From an uncultured Armatimonadota bacterium (GTDB lineage: Bacteria > Armatimonadota > Armatimonadia > Armatimonadales > Armatimonadaceae), in assembly GCA_903915615.1 (NCBI GenBank), contig CAIWTR010000037.1, positions 1 through 16,082 on the forward strand: DNA of 16,082 nucleotides, in the 5' to 3' direction. A program made the translations under genes and the position numbers. Shown here in pieces: positions 1 to 6,531 of the stretch (position 1 is its first letter; every line of letters begins with the position of its first letter). Under the pieces are notes generated by a model, which was not told the DNA's origin, did no database searches, and was given only the letters and a program-made list of their open reading frames with translations.

Positions 1-420
1 CCAGCCAACGATGGGTTTGCCGTTCTTTGTCATCCACCACGGGTGACCATCCGGGAGGTGGGAGCGGTGCGCATCCCGGTAGCGGAGCTCGGCGAGCAGC
101 ACGATATTCGGATTGCGTTCAATGAGGCGCTGCCGAATGGACTTTGCTGCAGCGATGCTCTCAGGTGTAAATGATGTGGCAAGCCCGAGAAATCGTTGAT
201 CCCAGCGGAGCCCGAAGAAGTCCGGGGCATGAAAGACGATGTCATGGCGGGCAACACTTGTCCACTTATCCTCAACCGGGACTTCCGCCGCATTCCAGGC
301 TTGAAAGATGGACGGGAAAGTCCTAGTGGACACGCGTTCACGAATGGATTGTTCAAACTGAACCGTAGGATTATTCAACATCACTGGCCGAGTGGTAGAT
401 CGTTTGATGGCCGAGTGCAT
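1..420 (-). CDS. Putative glycoside-hydrolase-like protein, N-terminal part, cut by the window edge
   Basis: An open frame of 140 codons runs from ATG at 420 leftward past the window edge without a stop; an in-frame TAA lies four codons before the ATG. The start is supported by a -10-like TAAAGT exactly 6 nt upstream, the leaderless spacing seen at other genes here. There is no signal peptide. The segment RHDIVFHAPDFFGLRW (about residues 59-74) followed by NPNIVLLAELRYRDA (about 99-113) and a DGHPWW stretch resembles the first strands of TIM-barrel proteins of the GHL15 type (hypothetical glycoside-hydrolase-like family 15), as I recall that family. Catalytic residues would lie beyond the edge, so the function is an inference. 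That this is a real gene is fairly secure; the family is moderate to low confidence. Confidence 0.6.
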   Translation of the reverse strand, partial: MHSAIKRSTTRPVMLNNPTVQFEQSIRERVSTRTFPSIFQAWNAAEVPVEDKWTSVARHDIVFHAPDFFGLRWDQRFLGLATSFTPESIAAAKSIRQRLIERNPNIVLLAELRYRDAHRSHLPDGHPWWMTKNGKPIVGW

Positions 421-426
421 AGAGGT

Positions 427-432
427 ACTTTA
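427..432 (-). promoter_or_regulatory. -10 box (TAAAGT) of a leaderless promoter
   Basis: Reading the minus strand, TAAAGT is followed by 6 nt (ACCTCT) and then the ATG at 420, which would place the transcription start at or beside the A of the start codon. A weak -35 candidate (TTTCCG, 455-450) lies 17 bp upstream. Confidence 0.45.
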
Positions 433-510
433 CCCCTGACCCGATGATTCGGAAATTCCTAAAACGCCACAGTTGCGGTATTTATTGCGGTACGGGTCCA
501 ATCAGGCACT

Positions 511-534
511 AAAAAAGCCCCTCCGAAGAGGGGC
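511..534 (-). terminator. Rho-independent terminator of tRNA-Lys
   Basis: On the minus strand a perfect 7-bp stem GCCCCTC / GAGGGGC closed by a TTCG tetraloop (534-517) is followed by six T residues. It lies 22 nt downstream of the tRNA-Lys 3' end, as expected for a monocistronic tRNA transcript. Confidence 0.9.
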
Positions 535-556
535 TTCTACATCCTGAAAACGTGGA

Positions 557-629
<73 letters not shown>

Positions 630-653
630 ACGCTTCAACTTGGATGCGGGTAG

Positions 654-682
654 ATATTACCTTGCAGGATGTACTGCCGCAA
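654..682 (-). promoter_or_regulatory. Sigma-70-type promoter of tRNA-Lys
   Basis: Minus-strand -35 TTGCGG (682-677), a 17-bp spacer and -10 TAATAT (659-654). Initiation about 7 nt later leaves a leader of some 18 nt before the tRNA 5' end at 629. Confidence 0.6.
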
Positions 683-766
683 GCCGATGGACAACTAATT
701 CATGATTTCACGCTCACTCATGACTGTGTGAAACCTTGCAAGCACCCAATGCCGCCATCTCATCGG

Positions 767-772
767 TAAACT
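767..772 (+). promoter_or_regulatory. -10 box (TAAACT) of a leaderless promoter for the PhyH-like gene
   Basis: TAAACT is followed by 6 nt (GCCCGT) and then the ATG at 779. No Shine-Dalgarno sequence precedes the ATG, and there is no clear -35 at 17 bp. Confidence 0.5.
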
Positions 773-778
773 GCCCGT

Positions 779-1570
779 ATGAACATTCAGCAGGCTGTAA
801 ATGACTTTAATGCCAACGGTTATCTCATCATCGAGGATGTCATCAACCCGGTGCACATCGATGTGTTGCGGAATGCGATGCTTGCGGATGTCGAAAAAAT
901 CCTTGCACGGACTGACACGCCATTCAACTTCAACAAAGGCAATATCCAACAAGCACCGCCGCCCTTCGAGCCGTATCTATTTGAAGATGTTTTGTTCAAC
1001 GACACGATCATCGACATCGCTGAGCGCATTCTAGGCGGCCCCGTCAAGAACAGCTTCTACTCCGGCAATACAGCTCTCCCCGGCGACCACACACAACCCG
1101 TCCATCCCGATATGCCACATCCCGTCGCAGGCGGTACGTTTACGCCAACATCCACGATCGTCGTAAACATTCCCGTCGTCGACATGAGCGCAACCAATGG
1201 CGCAACACAGCTCTGGCCAACAACCCACCTCGACACCACGTACGGCGGAAATGTCGAGTGCATCGTCAAACCAGATGACCTTGAACGCTATCGCATAAGC
1301 CATCTGCCGATTCAACCTAGTGTCAAGGCCGGCACAGTCATACTCCGGGACATGCGCCTCTGGCACGCCGGGATGCCAAATCACACCCTAAATCCACGCC
1401 CGATGATCGCGATGATGCTTTGGAAAATCTCAGCACAGACGTTTGGTGGCATCGATGTTCCCGCAAAATCGGTTCCGTTCTTCCAGGGACGACGCATCGA
1501 AACCGAGCTGGTTATCAAGCCAGATGATGGCTTTAACCACATCCAACACGGTGAGAGCTACGGCGTTTAG
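779..1570 (+). CDS. Phytanoyl-CoA dioxygenase (PhyH) family Fe(II)/2-oxoglutarate oxygenase
   Basis: A 263-residue cytosolic protein with no signal peptide and the usual length for the PhyH family, non-haem Fe(II)/2-oxoglutarate enzymes that hydroxylate small molecules. The start of the double-stranded beta-helix is seen in NGYLIIEDVI (residues 13-22). The facial triad is H109-x-D111 (VHPDMPH) and H196 (LWHAGMPN). R207 (NPRPM), eleven residues on, is the expected 2-oxoglutarate carboxylate ligand. NGATQLWPTTH (140-150) is the family's NG..x.xPGSH-like segment. The substrate cannot be read from the sequence; bacterial members act on varied lipids and natural products. It stands alone on its strand, with a leaderless-type promoter and the ABC binding-protein gene 70 bp downstream. 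That gene has its own promoter, so a shared pathway is only possible. Confidence 0.88.
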   Translation: MNIQQAVNDFNANGYLIIEDVINPVHIDVLRNAMLADVEKILARTDTPFNFNKGNIQQAPPPFEPYLFEDVLFNDTIIDIAERILGGPVKNSFYSGNTALPGDHTQPVHPDMPHPVAGGTFTPTSTIVVNIPVVDMSATNGATQLWPTTHLDTTYGGNVECIVKPDDLERYRISHLPIQPSVKAGTVILRDMRLWHAGMPNHTLNPRPMIAMMLWKISAQTFGGIDVPAKSVPFFQGRRIETELVIKPDDGFNHIQHGESYGV

Positions 1571-1628
1571 CACAGCAAAAATCCCTGTGTTCGGGCATCG
1601 CAAACCGTGGCACGATGGCTTGTCTAGG

Positions 1629-1634
1629 TATCAT
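1629..1634 (+). promoter_or_regulatory. -10 box (TATCAT) of a leaderless promoter for the substrate-binding protein
   Basis: TATCAT is followed by 6 nt (CCATCC) and the ATG at 1641. There is no Shine-Dalgarno sequence and no clear -35. Confidence 0.45.
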
Positions 1635-1640
1635 CCATCC

Positions 1641-2672
1641 ATGAACATTCGCCCGATCGCGTTTGCCGCTGCGCTCACTCTCATCGCCGGGTGCAACCCC
1701 GCGAGCAAGCAGGCGGCCCGGCCCGTCCTGACCAAGACCGCCGATGGGCGTAATGAGCTCAAGGTCGGCTTTCTTCCCGTTACCTGCCACCTGACCTGCC
1801 CGGTAACAGACTTTGCCAGCCGCACCAGCAAAGACAACCGCTTTGCGAGCGAAAAGTACTTGGCGTGGCCGGATGTTGCAAACGCCTTCAAGTCAGGCCG
1901 CCTGCAAGCAACATTTATGATCGCACCCCTTGCCCTAAAGCTGCAGGAGCAAGGCGTCAAGTGCAAAATCGTCTATCTTGGACACCGGGATGGCTCCACG
2001 GTGATGGTCCGCAAAGATGACACATCCAAGGACCTCACAGGTCTCAAGGGTAAGACCTTCGCAATTCCAAGCCGCTTCTCGAACCAATATCTTGTCATCC
2101 GCAAATTAATGGAAGACCAAGGCCTCGGGGAATCCGACATCAACTTTGTGGAACTCCCACCGCCTCAAATGCCAGCGGCGCTTGCTGCCAAGAAAATCGA
2201 TGCCTACTTCGTCGGCGAACCGCATGCCGCGAAGGCCGAAGTCACCGGCGTCGGACGCGTGCTTTACAAAGCAAAAGATATCTGGCCACAGTTTATTTCG
2301 TGTGTGCTCGTCGTCTCCGATGAGCTCATCGCCAAAGAACCACAAGTCGTCACAGACCTCGTACGCGGAATCGCTGAGTCAGGCGAATGGGCGGAAACGC
2401 ACCGCAACGAAGCCGCTAAGGTCGCAAGTCCGTACTACAAGCAAGATGAAAAGCTGATCAAGTTCGTCCTCAATGACCCAGGCCGTGTGAGCTACCGTCA
2501 GCTCACCCCGGGCGATGAAGAAATGATGAAAATCGTTGAGATGGCCGTGAAGGCCAAGATCATCAGCAAGCCGATTCCTGTCGCACAGTTCCTTGACCGG
2601 CAGTTCGTGCCAAAGGACATCAAGGAAGCCACGGTTGACATGGCGGATGCAGGGAAGTACCCGGCGAACTAG
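1641..2672 (+). CDS. ABC transporter substrate-binding lipoprotein, NitT/TauT (NMT1/SsuA-like) type
   Basis: A 343-residue exported lipoprotein. A short hydrophobic signal ends in the lipobox LIAGC, with the lipidated Cys at residue 18. The mature part begins its fold with ELKVGFLPVTCHLTCP (residues 39-54), as in the periplasmic-binding-like proteins of nitrate, sulfonate, taurine and thiamine-precursor importers. LKGKTFAIPSRFS and AALAAKKIDAYFVGEP are the hinge-side segments expected for this family. Two cysteines, C49 and C53, flank the first strand, where they could form a disulfide or touch the ligand. The frame stays open upstream into the PhyH gene, but the ATG at 1641 is the only start giving a signal peptide. 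The likely partner permease and ATPase lie convergently just downstream. The ligand is unknown. Confidence 0.87.
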   Translation: MNIRPIAFAAALTLIAGCNPASKQAARPVLTKTADGRNELKVGFLPVTCHLTCPVTDFASRTSKDNRFASEKYLAWPDVANAFKSGRLQATFMIAPLALKLQEQGVKCKIVYLGHRDGSTVMVRKDDTSKDLTGLKGKTFAIPSRFSNQYLVIRKLMEDQGLGESDINFVELPPPQMPAALAAKKIDAYFVGEPHAAKAEVTGVGRVLYKAKDIWPQFISCVLVVSDELIAKEPQVVTDLVRGIAESGEWAETHRNEAAKVASPYYKQDEKLIKFVLNDPGRVSYRQLTPGDEEMMKIVEMAVKAKIISKPIPVAQFLDRQFVPKDIKEATVDMADAGKYPAN

Positions 2673-2690
2673 TCTGTAGTTACGGCTAGA

Positions 2691-2727
2691 TAAAAAACGC
2701 GGGCTGCGAACCTACGGTTCGTAGCCC
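2691..2727 (-). terminator. Terminator hairpin shared by the convergent ABC transporter units
   Basis: A 12-bp stem with one G-T pair and a 3-nt loop (2701-2727) is followed, on the minus strand, by GCG and six T residues (2697-2692). The ATPase stop codon (2714-2712) lies inside the hairpin. In the plus direction the same hairpin is followed by a weaker ATTGCTTTT, so it may also end the binding-protein transcript. Confidence 0.85.
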
Positions 2728-3425
2728 ATTGCTTTTAGCACCGCCTTGGTTGCATCCACGACACCCGATGCGGTTACATCCCGTGGACGGGGAACATCGA
2801 TCTTGAGCTCATACACAATCGATGCTGGCCGTTCCGAGAGAACCAGTACCCGGTCTGCAAGCTGGGTGGCTTCTTCAATATCGTGTGTGACCAAAATAAC
2901 CGTCCGCGGCTGGTCCTCCAGCAAACGGCAGAGCTCACCGCGCATCTTCAGACGCGTCAGGTAATCCAGCGCACTAAATGGCTCATCGAGCATCAGGACA
3001 TCAGTACCACCACACAGCGCACGCCCAATCTCAACCCGCTGCCGCATCCCACCGCTAAGCGCATGCGGAAACGACTTCTCAAACCCCGCGAGGCCGATGC
3101 GTCCGACCATGTCGGAAACCGCCCGGCGCTTCGATGCTGCATCCAGCTTTGGGAGACCAAGCGCAAGATTGCCTTCGACTGTCAGCCATGGATAAAGCCC
3201 ATCCGCTTGGTGGACGGTGCGCGTGGTCCCGGTGCGCTCGAGCACACCCGATGTGGGCTTTAAATACCCCGACAACAACGACAACAAGGTCGACTTGCCA
3301 CTACCACTTGGGCCCACGATCGCCACGAACTCACCCGGAGAAACATCCAAGTGGATATCTTTTAGAACAGCTGTCGCTCCATAAGAGTGCGACAGACCCT
3401 TGATACGGATACTCCCGGTGCTCAT
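2712..3425 (-). CDS. ABC transporter ATP-binding protein, NitT/TauT (SsuB/TauB-like) type
   Basis: A 237-residue cytosolic ATPase with all core motifs: Walker A GPSGSGKST (38-46), Q-loop Gln73 (VHQADGLYPWLTV), signature LSGGMRQR (123-130), Walker B VLMLDEP (143-149) and H-loop His181 (VTHD). The post-Q-loop LYPWLTV and the short C-terminus without a regulatory domain are typical of SsuB/TauB/NrtD-like subunits. Its ATG lies inside the permease stop (ATGA overlap), so the two are translationally coupled. A GGGGG run about 9 nt upstream may act as ribosome-binding site. It would energise import of whatever the 1641-2672 lipoprotein binds. Family is certain, substrate unknown. Confidence 0.95.
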   Translation of the reverse strand: MSTGSIRIKGLSHSYGATAVLKDIHLDVSPGEFVAIVGPSGSGKSTLLSLLSGYLKPTSGVLERTGTTRTVHQADGLYPWLTVEGNLALGLPKLDAASKRRAVSDMVGRIGLAGFEKSFPHALSGGMRQRVEIGRALCGGTDVLMLDEPFSALDYLTRLKMRGELCRLLEDQPRTVILVTHDIEEATQLADRVLVLSERPASIVYELKIDVPRPRDVTASGVVDATKAVLKAMGYEP

Positions 3426-4201
3426 CTGTCATACCCCCAGCGGATTCCCGGCAGCCGCGTCAAGAACATCAAGAGACGGTCACACAGCATCCCGAGCAGC
3501 CCAATCACAACCATCCCGACCACAATCAAATCAAGCCGGAGACCATTATTGGCATCATGGATCAGGTAGCCAAGTCCCGTGTTTCCCGCAAGCATTTCGC
3601 CAGCGACCATCACCAACCAACAAAGGCCCATCGCCACCCGCAGCGTTGTCACCAGCTGCGGCAGAATCGCCGGAAAGATAACCCGCGTCAGCCGTTGAAG
3701 TCCCTTTAGGTCGTAATCCTGTGCGACACGGAAGTAGACCTTGGGGATGCCCGCGACCGCTGCCATCGTCGATAGCGCAATCGTCGGCAGCGCTGCAATC
3801 ACAATCAGAAAGATGACCGCGCCGTGCCCAATGCCAATCCAGAAAATGGCAAATGGTATCCATGCAAGCGGCGAAAGGGAACGTAAAAAGTTCAGCAGTG
3901 GCAAAAGCGCAAGACGGGCACCGAGCACCGTCCCGAGAATCATCCCGAGCGGAACCCCAACCGCAACGCTGATCGCGTAACCTGCTCCGACGCGCGACAG
4001 GGATGCGAGCGTGTCACGGAAAATACTGCCACTTGCAACCTCCTCGCGGAAGCCCGTGACAAACGCCGCAGGTGTCGGAAAGAACTGCTCCGACAAATAC
4101 CCACGGGCACTCGCAAGCCACCAAATCAGGAGCAAGGTCCCAAATGTCAGCGATGGGTAAAGCCAGCTGTTTATAGAATTACGGATGTGTTTTGTGTCCA
4201 A
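3422..4201 (-). CDS. ABC transporter permease, NitT/TauT (SsuC/TauC-like) type
   Basis: A 259-residue integral membrane protein of the BPD_transp_1 fold. It has an N-terminal membrane span (about residues 15-32), then AGYAISVAVGVPLGMILG and further spans, and a C-terminal span near 225-245. The cytosolic coupling loop that docks the ATPase appears as YDLKGLQRLTRVIFPAILPQ, the EAA-type motif with its usual following LP. The only plausible start is TTG at 4201: a TAG stop lies two codons upstream and no ATG or GTG follows for a long way. A -10-like TACACT sits 8 nt before the TTG, so the message may be nearly leaderless, which is unusual for a TTG start. It overlaps the ATPase gene by 4 bp and forms a two-gene operon with it. 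Confidence 0.92.
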   Translation of the reverse strand: MDTKHIRNSINSWLYPSLTFGTLLLIWWLASARGYLSEQFFPTPAAFVTGFREEVASGSIFRDTLASLSRVGAGYAISVAVGVPLGMILGTVLGARLALLPLLNFLRSLSPLAWIPFAIFWIGIGHGAVIFLIVIAALPTIALSTMAAVAGIPKVYFRVAQDYDLKGLQRLTRVIFPAILPQLVTTLRVAMGLCWLVMVAGEMLAGNTGLGYLIHDANNGLRLDLIVVGMVVIGLLGMLCDRLLMFLTRLPGIRWGYDR

Positions 4202-4209
4202 AGCCTAAA

Positions 4210-4215
4210 AGTGTA
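4210..4215 (-). promoter_or_regulatory. -10 box (TACACT) for the permease-ATPase operon
   Basis: Minus strand TACACT, then 8 nt, then the TTG start at 4201. The upstream end of the box lies inside the inverted repeat 4213-4232. Confidence 0.4.
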
Positions 4216-4232
4216 GCACGCTGAAGTGCTAC
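4213..4232. promoter_or_regulatory. Candidate operator: 7-6-7 inverted repeat at the ABC operon promoter
   Basis: GTAGCAC-GCTGAA-GTGCTAC is a perfect 7-bp inverted repeat with a 6-nt centre. No T tract follows on either side, so it is not an obvious terminator. It overlaps the -10 region of the permease gene, which suits a dimeric repressor. The regulator is unknown. Confidence 0.45.
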
Positions 4233-4365
4233 GCAAGCCTTTCAGCCAGAGACGTACGGTCATTTTTGCACGTTGAACGCAGGGATAGCGCTACGCTTGA
4301 ATACGAACGAAACCTGCCAAAAGCCCGATGACCACACACACTTCCTTTGATACGGTGTTGTCATA

Positions 4366-5721
4366 ATGCGTGTGAACAGGTGGATTGTTGTCGCGGCCTC
4401 GATGGCAATCGCCATAACACCGCTCATCGCCACATCCAGCGAAGCGGGTTCTGCACGCTCGGATGAGCGCTCACTCGATGCGATTGGCTACTTCACAAAA
4501 ACACCATCCAACAAAGTCGAGCGCCTGCACACGGCAATCATGGCTGGAAAAAGCCCGCTCACCTACGATGCCAAATTTGGCTATCTGCCATCCCTCCTAC
4601 GGACGCTTGGAATCAATGCCAGCACCCAAAGCATGGTCTTTTCAAAGACATCCCTCCAAATCGCACACATCCGCCCAAGCAACCCGAGAGCCCTGTACTT
4701 CTCCGATGACATATACATTGGCTACATTCCCAGCTCCGATATCATCGAAATCTCCGTGGCTGATCCAGCCCTCGGCGGGGTCTTTTACACCTTTAAAAAC
4801 CGGGGCAGCGGCGCGCCAGCATTCAATCGGCAAACCTACGAGTGCCTTCAATGCCACGATGGCGGATTAACAAGCGGCGTCCCGGGACACACGGTGCGTT
4901 CCGTTCATCCGTACCCGGATGGCCAAGTCGACTTCAGCAGCGGAACGCACATCATTTCGGATGCAACTCCGCACTCCGAGCGCTTTGGGGGATGGTGGGT
5001 CACCGGAAAACACCTCGCGCTCAACCACGAGGGTAACGCCTTCGTTCGTGGAAGCGGCGGCATGGACAATCCGCTCCGGGCAAACCGGACACCTGAAAAA
5101 CTGCCCGCTGGGATCATCGACTTAACGGATTACATCGCAGGTACATCCGATGTCGTCGCGCAGCTCATCCTCCAGCATCAAACCGTGGTCCACAACCGAA
5201 TCACCGCGGTGACCTACGGCACGACGCTTGCCCTCGCCGATGATGCATCGATAGGTGAATCGCTCGGCAATAAACCCGGTGAGCTCCTCGGGAGCACGCT
5301 TTCGCGTATCCGGAATAGCTCAGATGCGTTGCTAGAGACGCTGTTTTTTGTGGATGAAGCGGCGTTCCCGGCTCCCATCGATGGCAACAAGCGCACCATG
5401 GTTGACTTTGTAAAGCAGGGTCCTCGGGATGCAAACCAGCAAACACTTCGTCAGCTTGACTTGCGGACGCGGTTATTCCGCTACCGGCTGAGCTTTCTGG
5501 TGCACTCATTGGGATTTAAGGGGATGCCGCTACAGGCCCGGTCCTATTGCTGGATACGTATCAAGGCTGCGCTTGCAAACTCCGATGACCGCCTGACGGC
5601 TAAGTTGGATGCAAACGAACGTAAAACCATCCATGAGATTTTACAAGCCACCGAACAGGAATATAGGGATGCCCCTGTGGATATCCGGGACTGGAAACCC
5701 ACCGGTTTTACGGCTAAGTGA
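4366..5721 (+). CDS. Exported protein with one c-type haem motif, function unknown
   Basis: A 451-residue exported protein. MRVNRW followed by a hydrophobic stretch (about 7-22) and an Ala/Ser-rich region is a Sec signal peptide, with cleavage near residue 27. One CxxCH motif (C160-LQ-C163-H164) should bind a c-type haem outside the membrane. Around it are segments I recall from an uncharacterised family common in Planctomycetota and Acidobacteriota: SNPRALYFSDDIYIGYI (105-121), DPALGGVFYTF (133-143), GGWWVTGKH (208-216) and LILQHQTVVHNRIT. The protein is much larger than a simple cytochrome c and no catalytic site can be named. ATG 4366 is preferred because it gives the signal peptide a charged N-terminus. 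No good -10 box or Shine-Dalgarno was found. Its neighbours, an ABC importer and quinone biosynthesis, hint at redox work but prove nothing. Confidence 0.75.
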   Translation: MRVNRWIVVAASMAIAITPLIATSSEAGSARSDERSLDAIGYFTKTPSNKVERLHTAIMAGKSPLTYDAKFGYLPSLLRTLGINASTQSMVFSKTSLQIAHIRPSNPRALYFSDDIYIGYIPSSDIIEISVADPALGGVFYTFKNRGSGAPAFNRQTYECLQCHDGGLTSGVPGHTVRSVHPYPDGQVDFSSGTHIISDATPHSERFGGWWVTGKHLALNHEGNAFVRGSGGMDNPLRANRTPEKLPAGIIDLTDYIAGTSDVVAQLILQHQTVVHNRITAVTYGTTLALADDASIGESLGNKPGELLGSTLSRIRNSSDALLETLFFVDEAAFPAPIDGNKRTMVDFVKQGPRDANQQTLRQLDLRTRLFRYRLSFLVHSLGFKGMPLQARSYCWIRIKAALANSDDRLTAKLDANERKTIHEILQATEQEYRDAPVDIRDWKPTGFTAK

Positions 5722-5757
5722 TGCATTAACAAGCAGCCCATCAAGGTATACTCAGCC

Positions 5758-5763
5758 TACTTT
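5758..5763 (+). promoter_or_regulatory. -10-like box (TACTTT) of a leaderless promoter for menG/ubiE
   Basis: TACTTT is followed by 6 nt (GTGACA) and the ATG at 5770. A better-matching -10 (TATACT, 5747-5752) lies 17 nt before that ATG and is an alternative that would give an 11-nt leader. Confidence 0.4.
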
Positions 5764-5780
5764 GTGACAATGTTCACAAA
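5761..5780. promoter_or_regulatory. CRP/FNR-type palindrome over the menG/ubiE start
   Basis: TTTGTGA-CAATGT-TCACAAA is a perfect 7-bp inverted repeat with a 6-nt centre that contains the TGTGA-N6-TCACA core recognised by CRP in enterobacteria. It covers the predicted start of transcription and the ATG at 5770, a position that suits repression by a CRP/FNR-family protein. Confidence 0.55.
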
Positions 5781-6531
5781 CCTTGTTACCCAGATGGCAC
5801 AATCACACGCGAACAATCCACTCCCGACACCGCAGCAAAAGCATGCGTACGTTCAGGATATGTTTGATGCCATCGCGCCGCGCTATGACCTCCTGAATTC
5901 TGTCCTCAGCATGCGCCTCCACCACGCCTGGCGGGATGCCACCGTAAAGGCGCTCGCCCTCACGAATGGTTCATCCGCGCTTGATATCTGCACGGGAACT
6001 GGCGACCTCGCATTTGCGCTCAGCGGCGCGTGTGGACCCGCGGGCGTCGTGGATGCATCCGACTTTTCAGAAGGCATGCTGTCGATCGCACGCACAAAAA
6101 TTACGCCACGTGGCGGTGCACCGGTTACATTCCAGCAGGCGGATGCGCAAAAGCTTCCGTATGCCGGAAACACCTATGATGCAGTCACAGTCGCGTTCGG
6201 GATGCGAAACGTTGCGGATATCACGGCCGGAATAACCGAAATGGTACGCGTCGCAAAGCCGGGTGGCCGTGTTGCAATCCTCGAGTTTAATCAGCCAACA
6301 AAGGCATGGTTCCGTGTGTTGTACCGCTTTTACTCGTTTCATATCCTTCCCGTCATCGGGGGATTGATTAGCGGACGCAAGTCAGCCTACGCGTATTTGC
6401 CAGCATCCGTGGATGCCTGGCCTGACCGGGAGACCCTCACAGCGCACCTCCAGACAGCCGGGTGCAAGTCTGTTTCGGTGACCGATTTCCTCTTTGGGGC
6501 GGTTGCGCTGCATATTGGAGTAAAGCGATGA
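5770..6531 (+). CDS. menG: Demethylmenaquinone/ubiquinone C-methyltransferase (MenG/UbiE)
   Basis: A 253-residue SAM-dependent methyltransferase that performs the C-methylation late in respiratory quinone synthesis. Family hallmarks from the ATG at 5770 are MFDAIAPRYDLLNSVLS (31-47), the SAM-binding motif LDICTGTGDLA (71-81), VVDASDFSEGML (93-104), AFGMRNV (142-148) and the late YAYLPASV segment. MenG and UbiE cannot be told apart by these motifs. The coupled long-chain prenyl synthase and the lack of other ubi genes here slightly favour menaquinone. GTG at 5764 would add two residues; I prefer the ATG because a -10-like TACTTT lies 6 nt before it. A CRP-type palindrome overlaps the start. 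The stop overlaps the next gene by 4 bp (ATGA), so the two are co-translated. Confidence 0.93.
   Translation: MFTNLVTQMAQSHANNPLPTPQQKHAYVQDMFDAIAPRYDLLNSVLSMRLHHAWRDATVKALALTNGSSALDICTGTGDLAFALSGACGPAGVVDASDFSEGMLSIARTKITPRGGAPVTFQQADAQKLPYAGNTYDAVTVAFGMRNVADITAGITEMVRVAKPGGRVAILEFNQPTKAWFRVLYRFYSFHILPVIGGLISGRKSAYAYLPASVDAWPDRETLTAHLQTAGCKSVSVTDFLFGAVALHIGVKR

Noticed and set aside
30..356. Minus-strand open frame of 108 codons at the left edge
   Set aside because: It lies in a different frame from the 1-420 gene, which continues open through the edge and shows protein-like motifs.
1571..1600. Hairpin CACAG...CTGTG after the PhyH gene as a terminator
   Set aside because: The stem is only 5 bp and no T tract follows.
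1443..1640. Longer upstream start for the ABC binding protein
   Set aside because: It would overlap the PhyH gene by over 120 bp and bury the lipoprotein signal peptide inside the protein.
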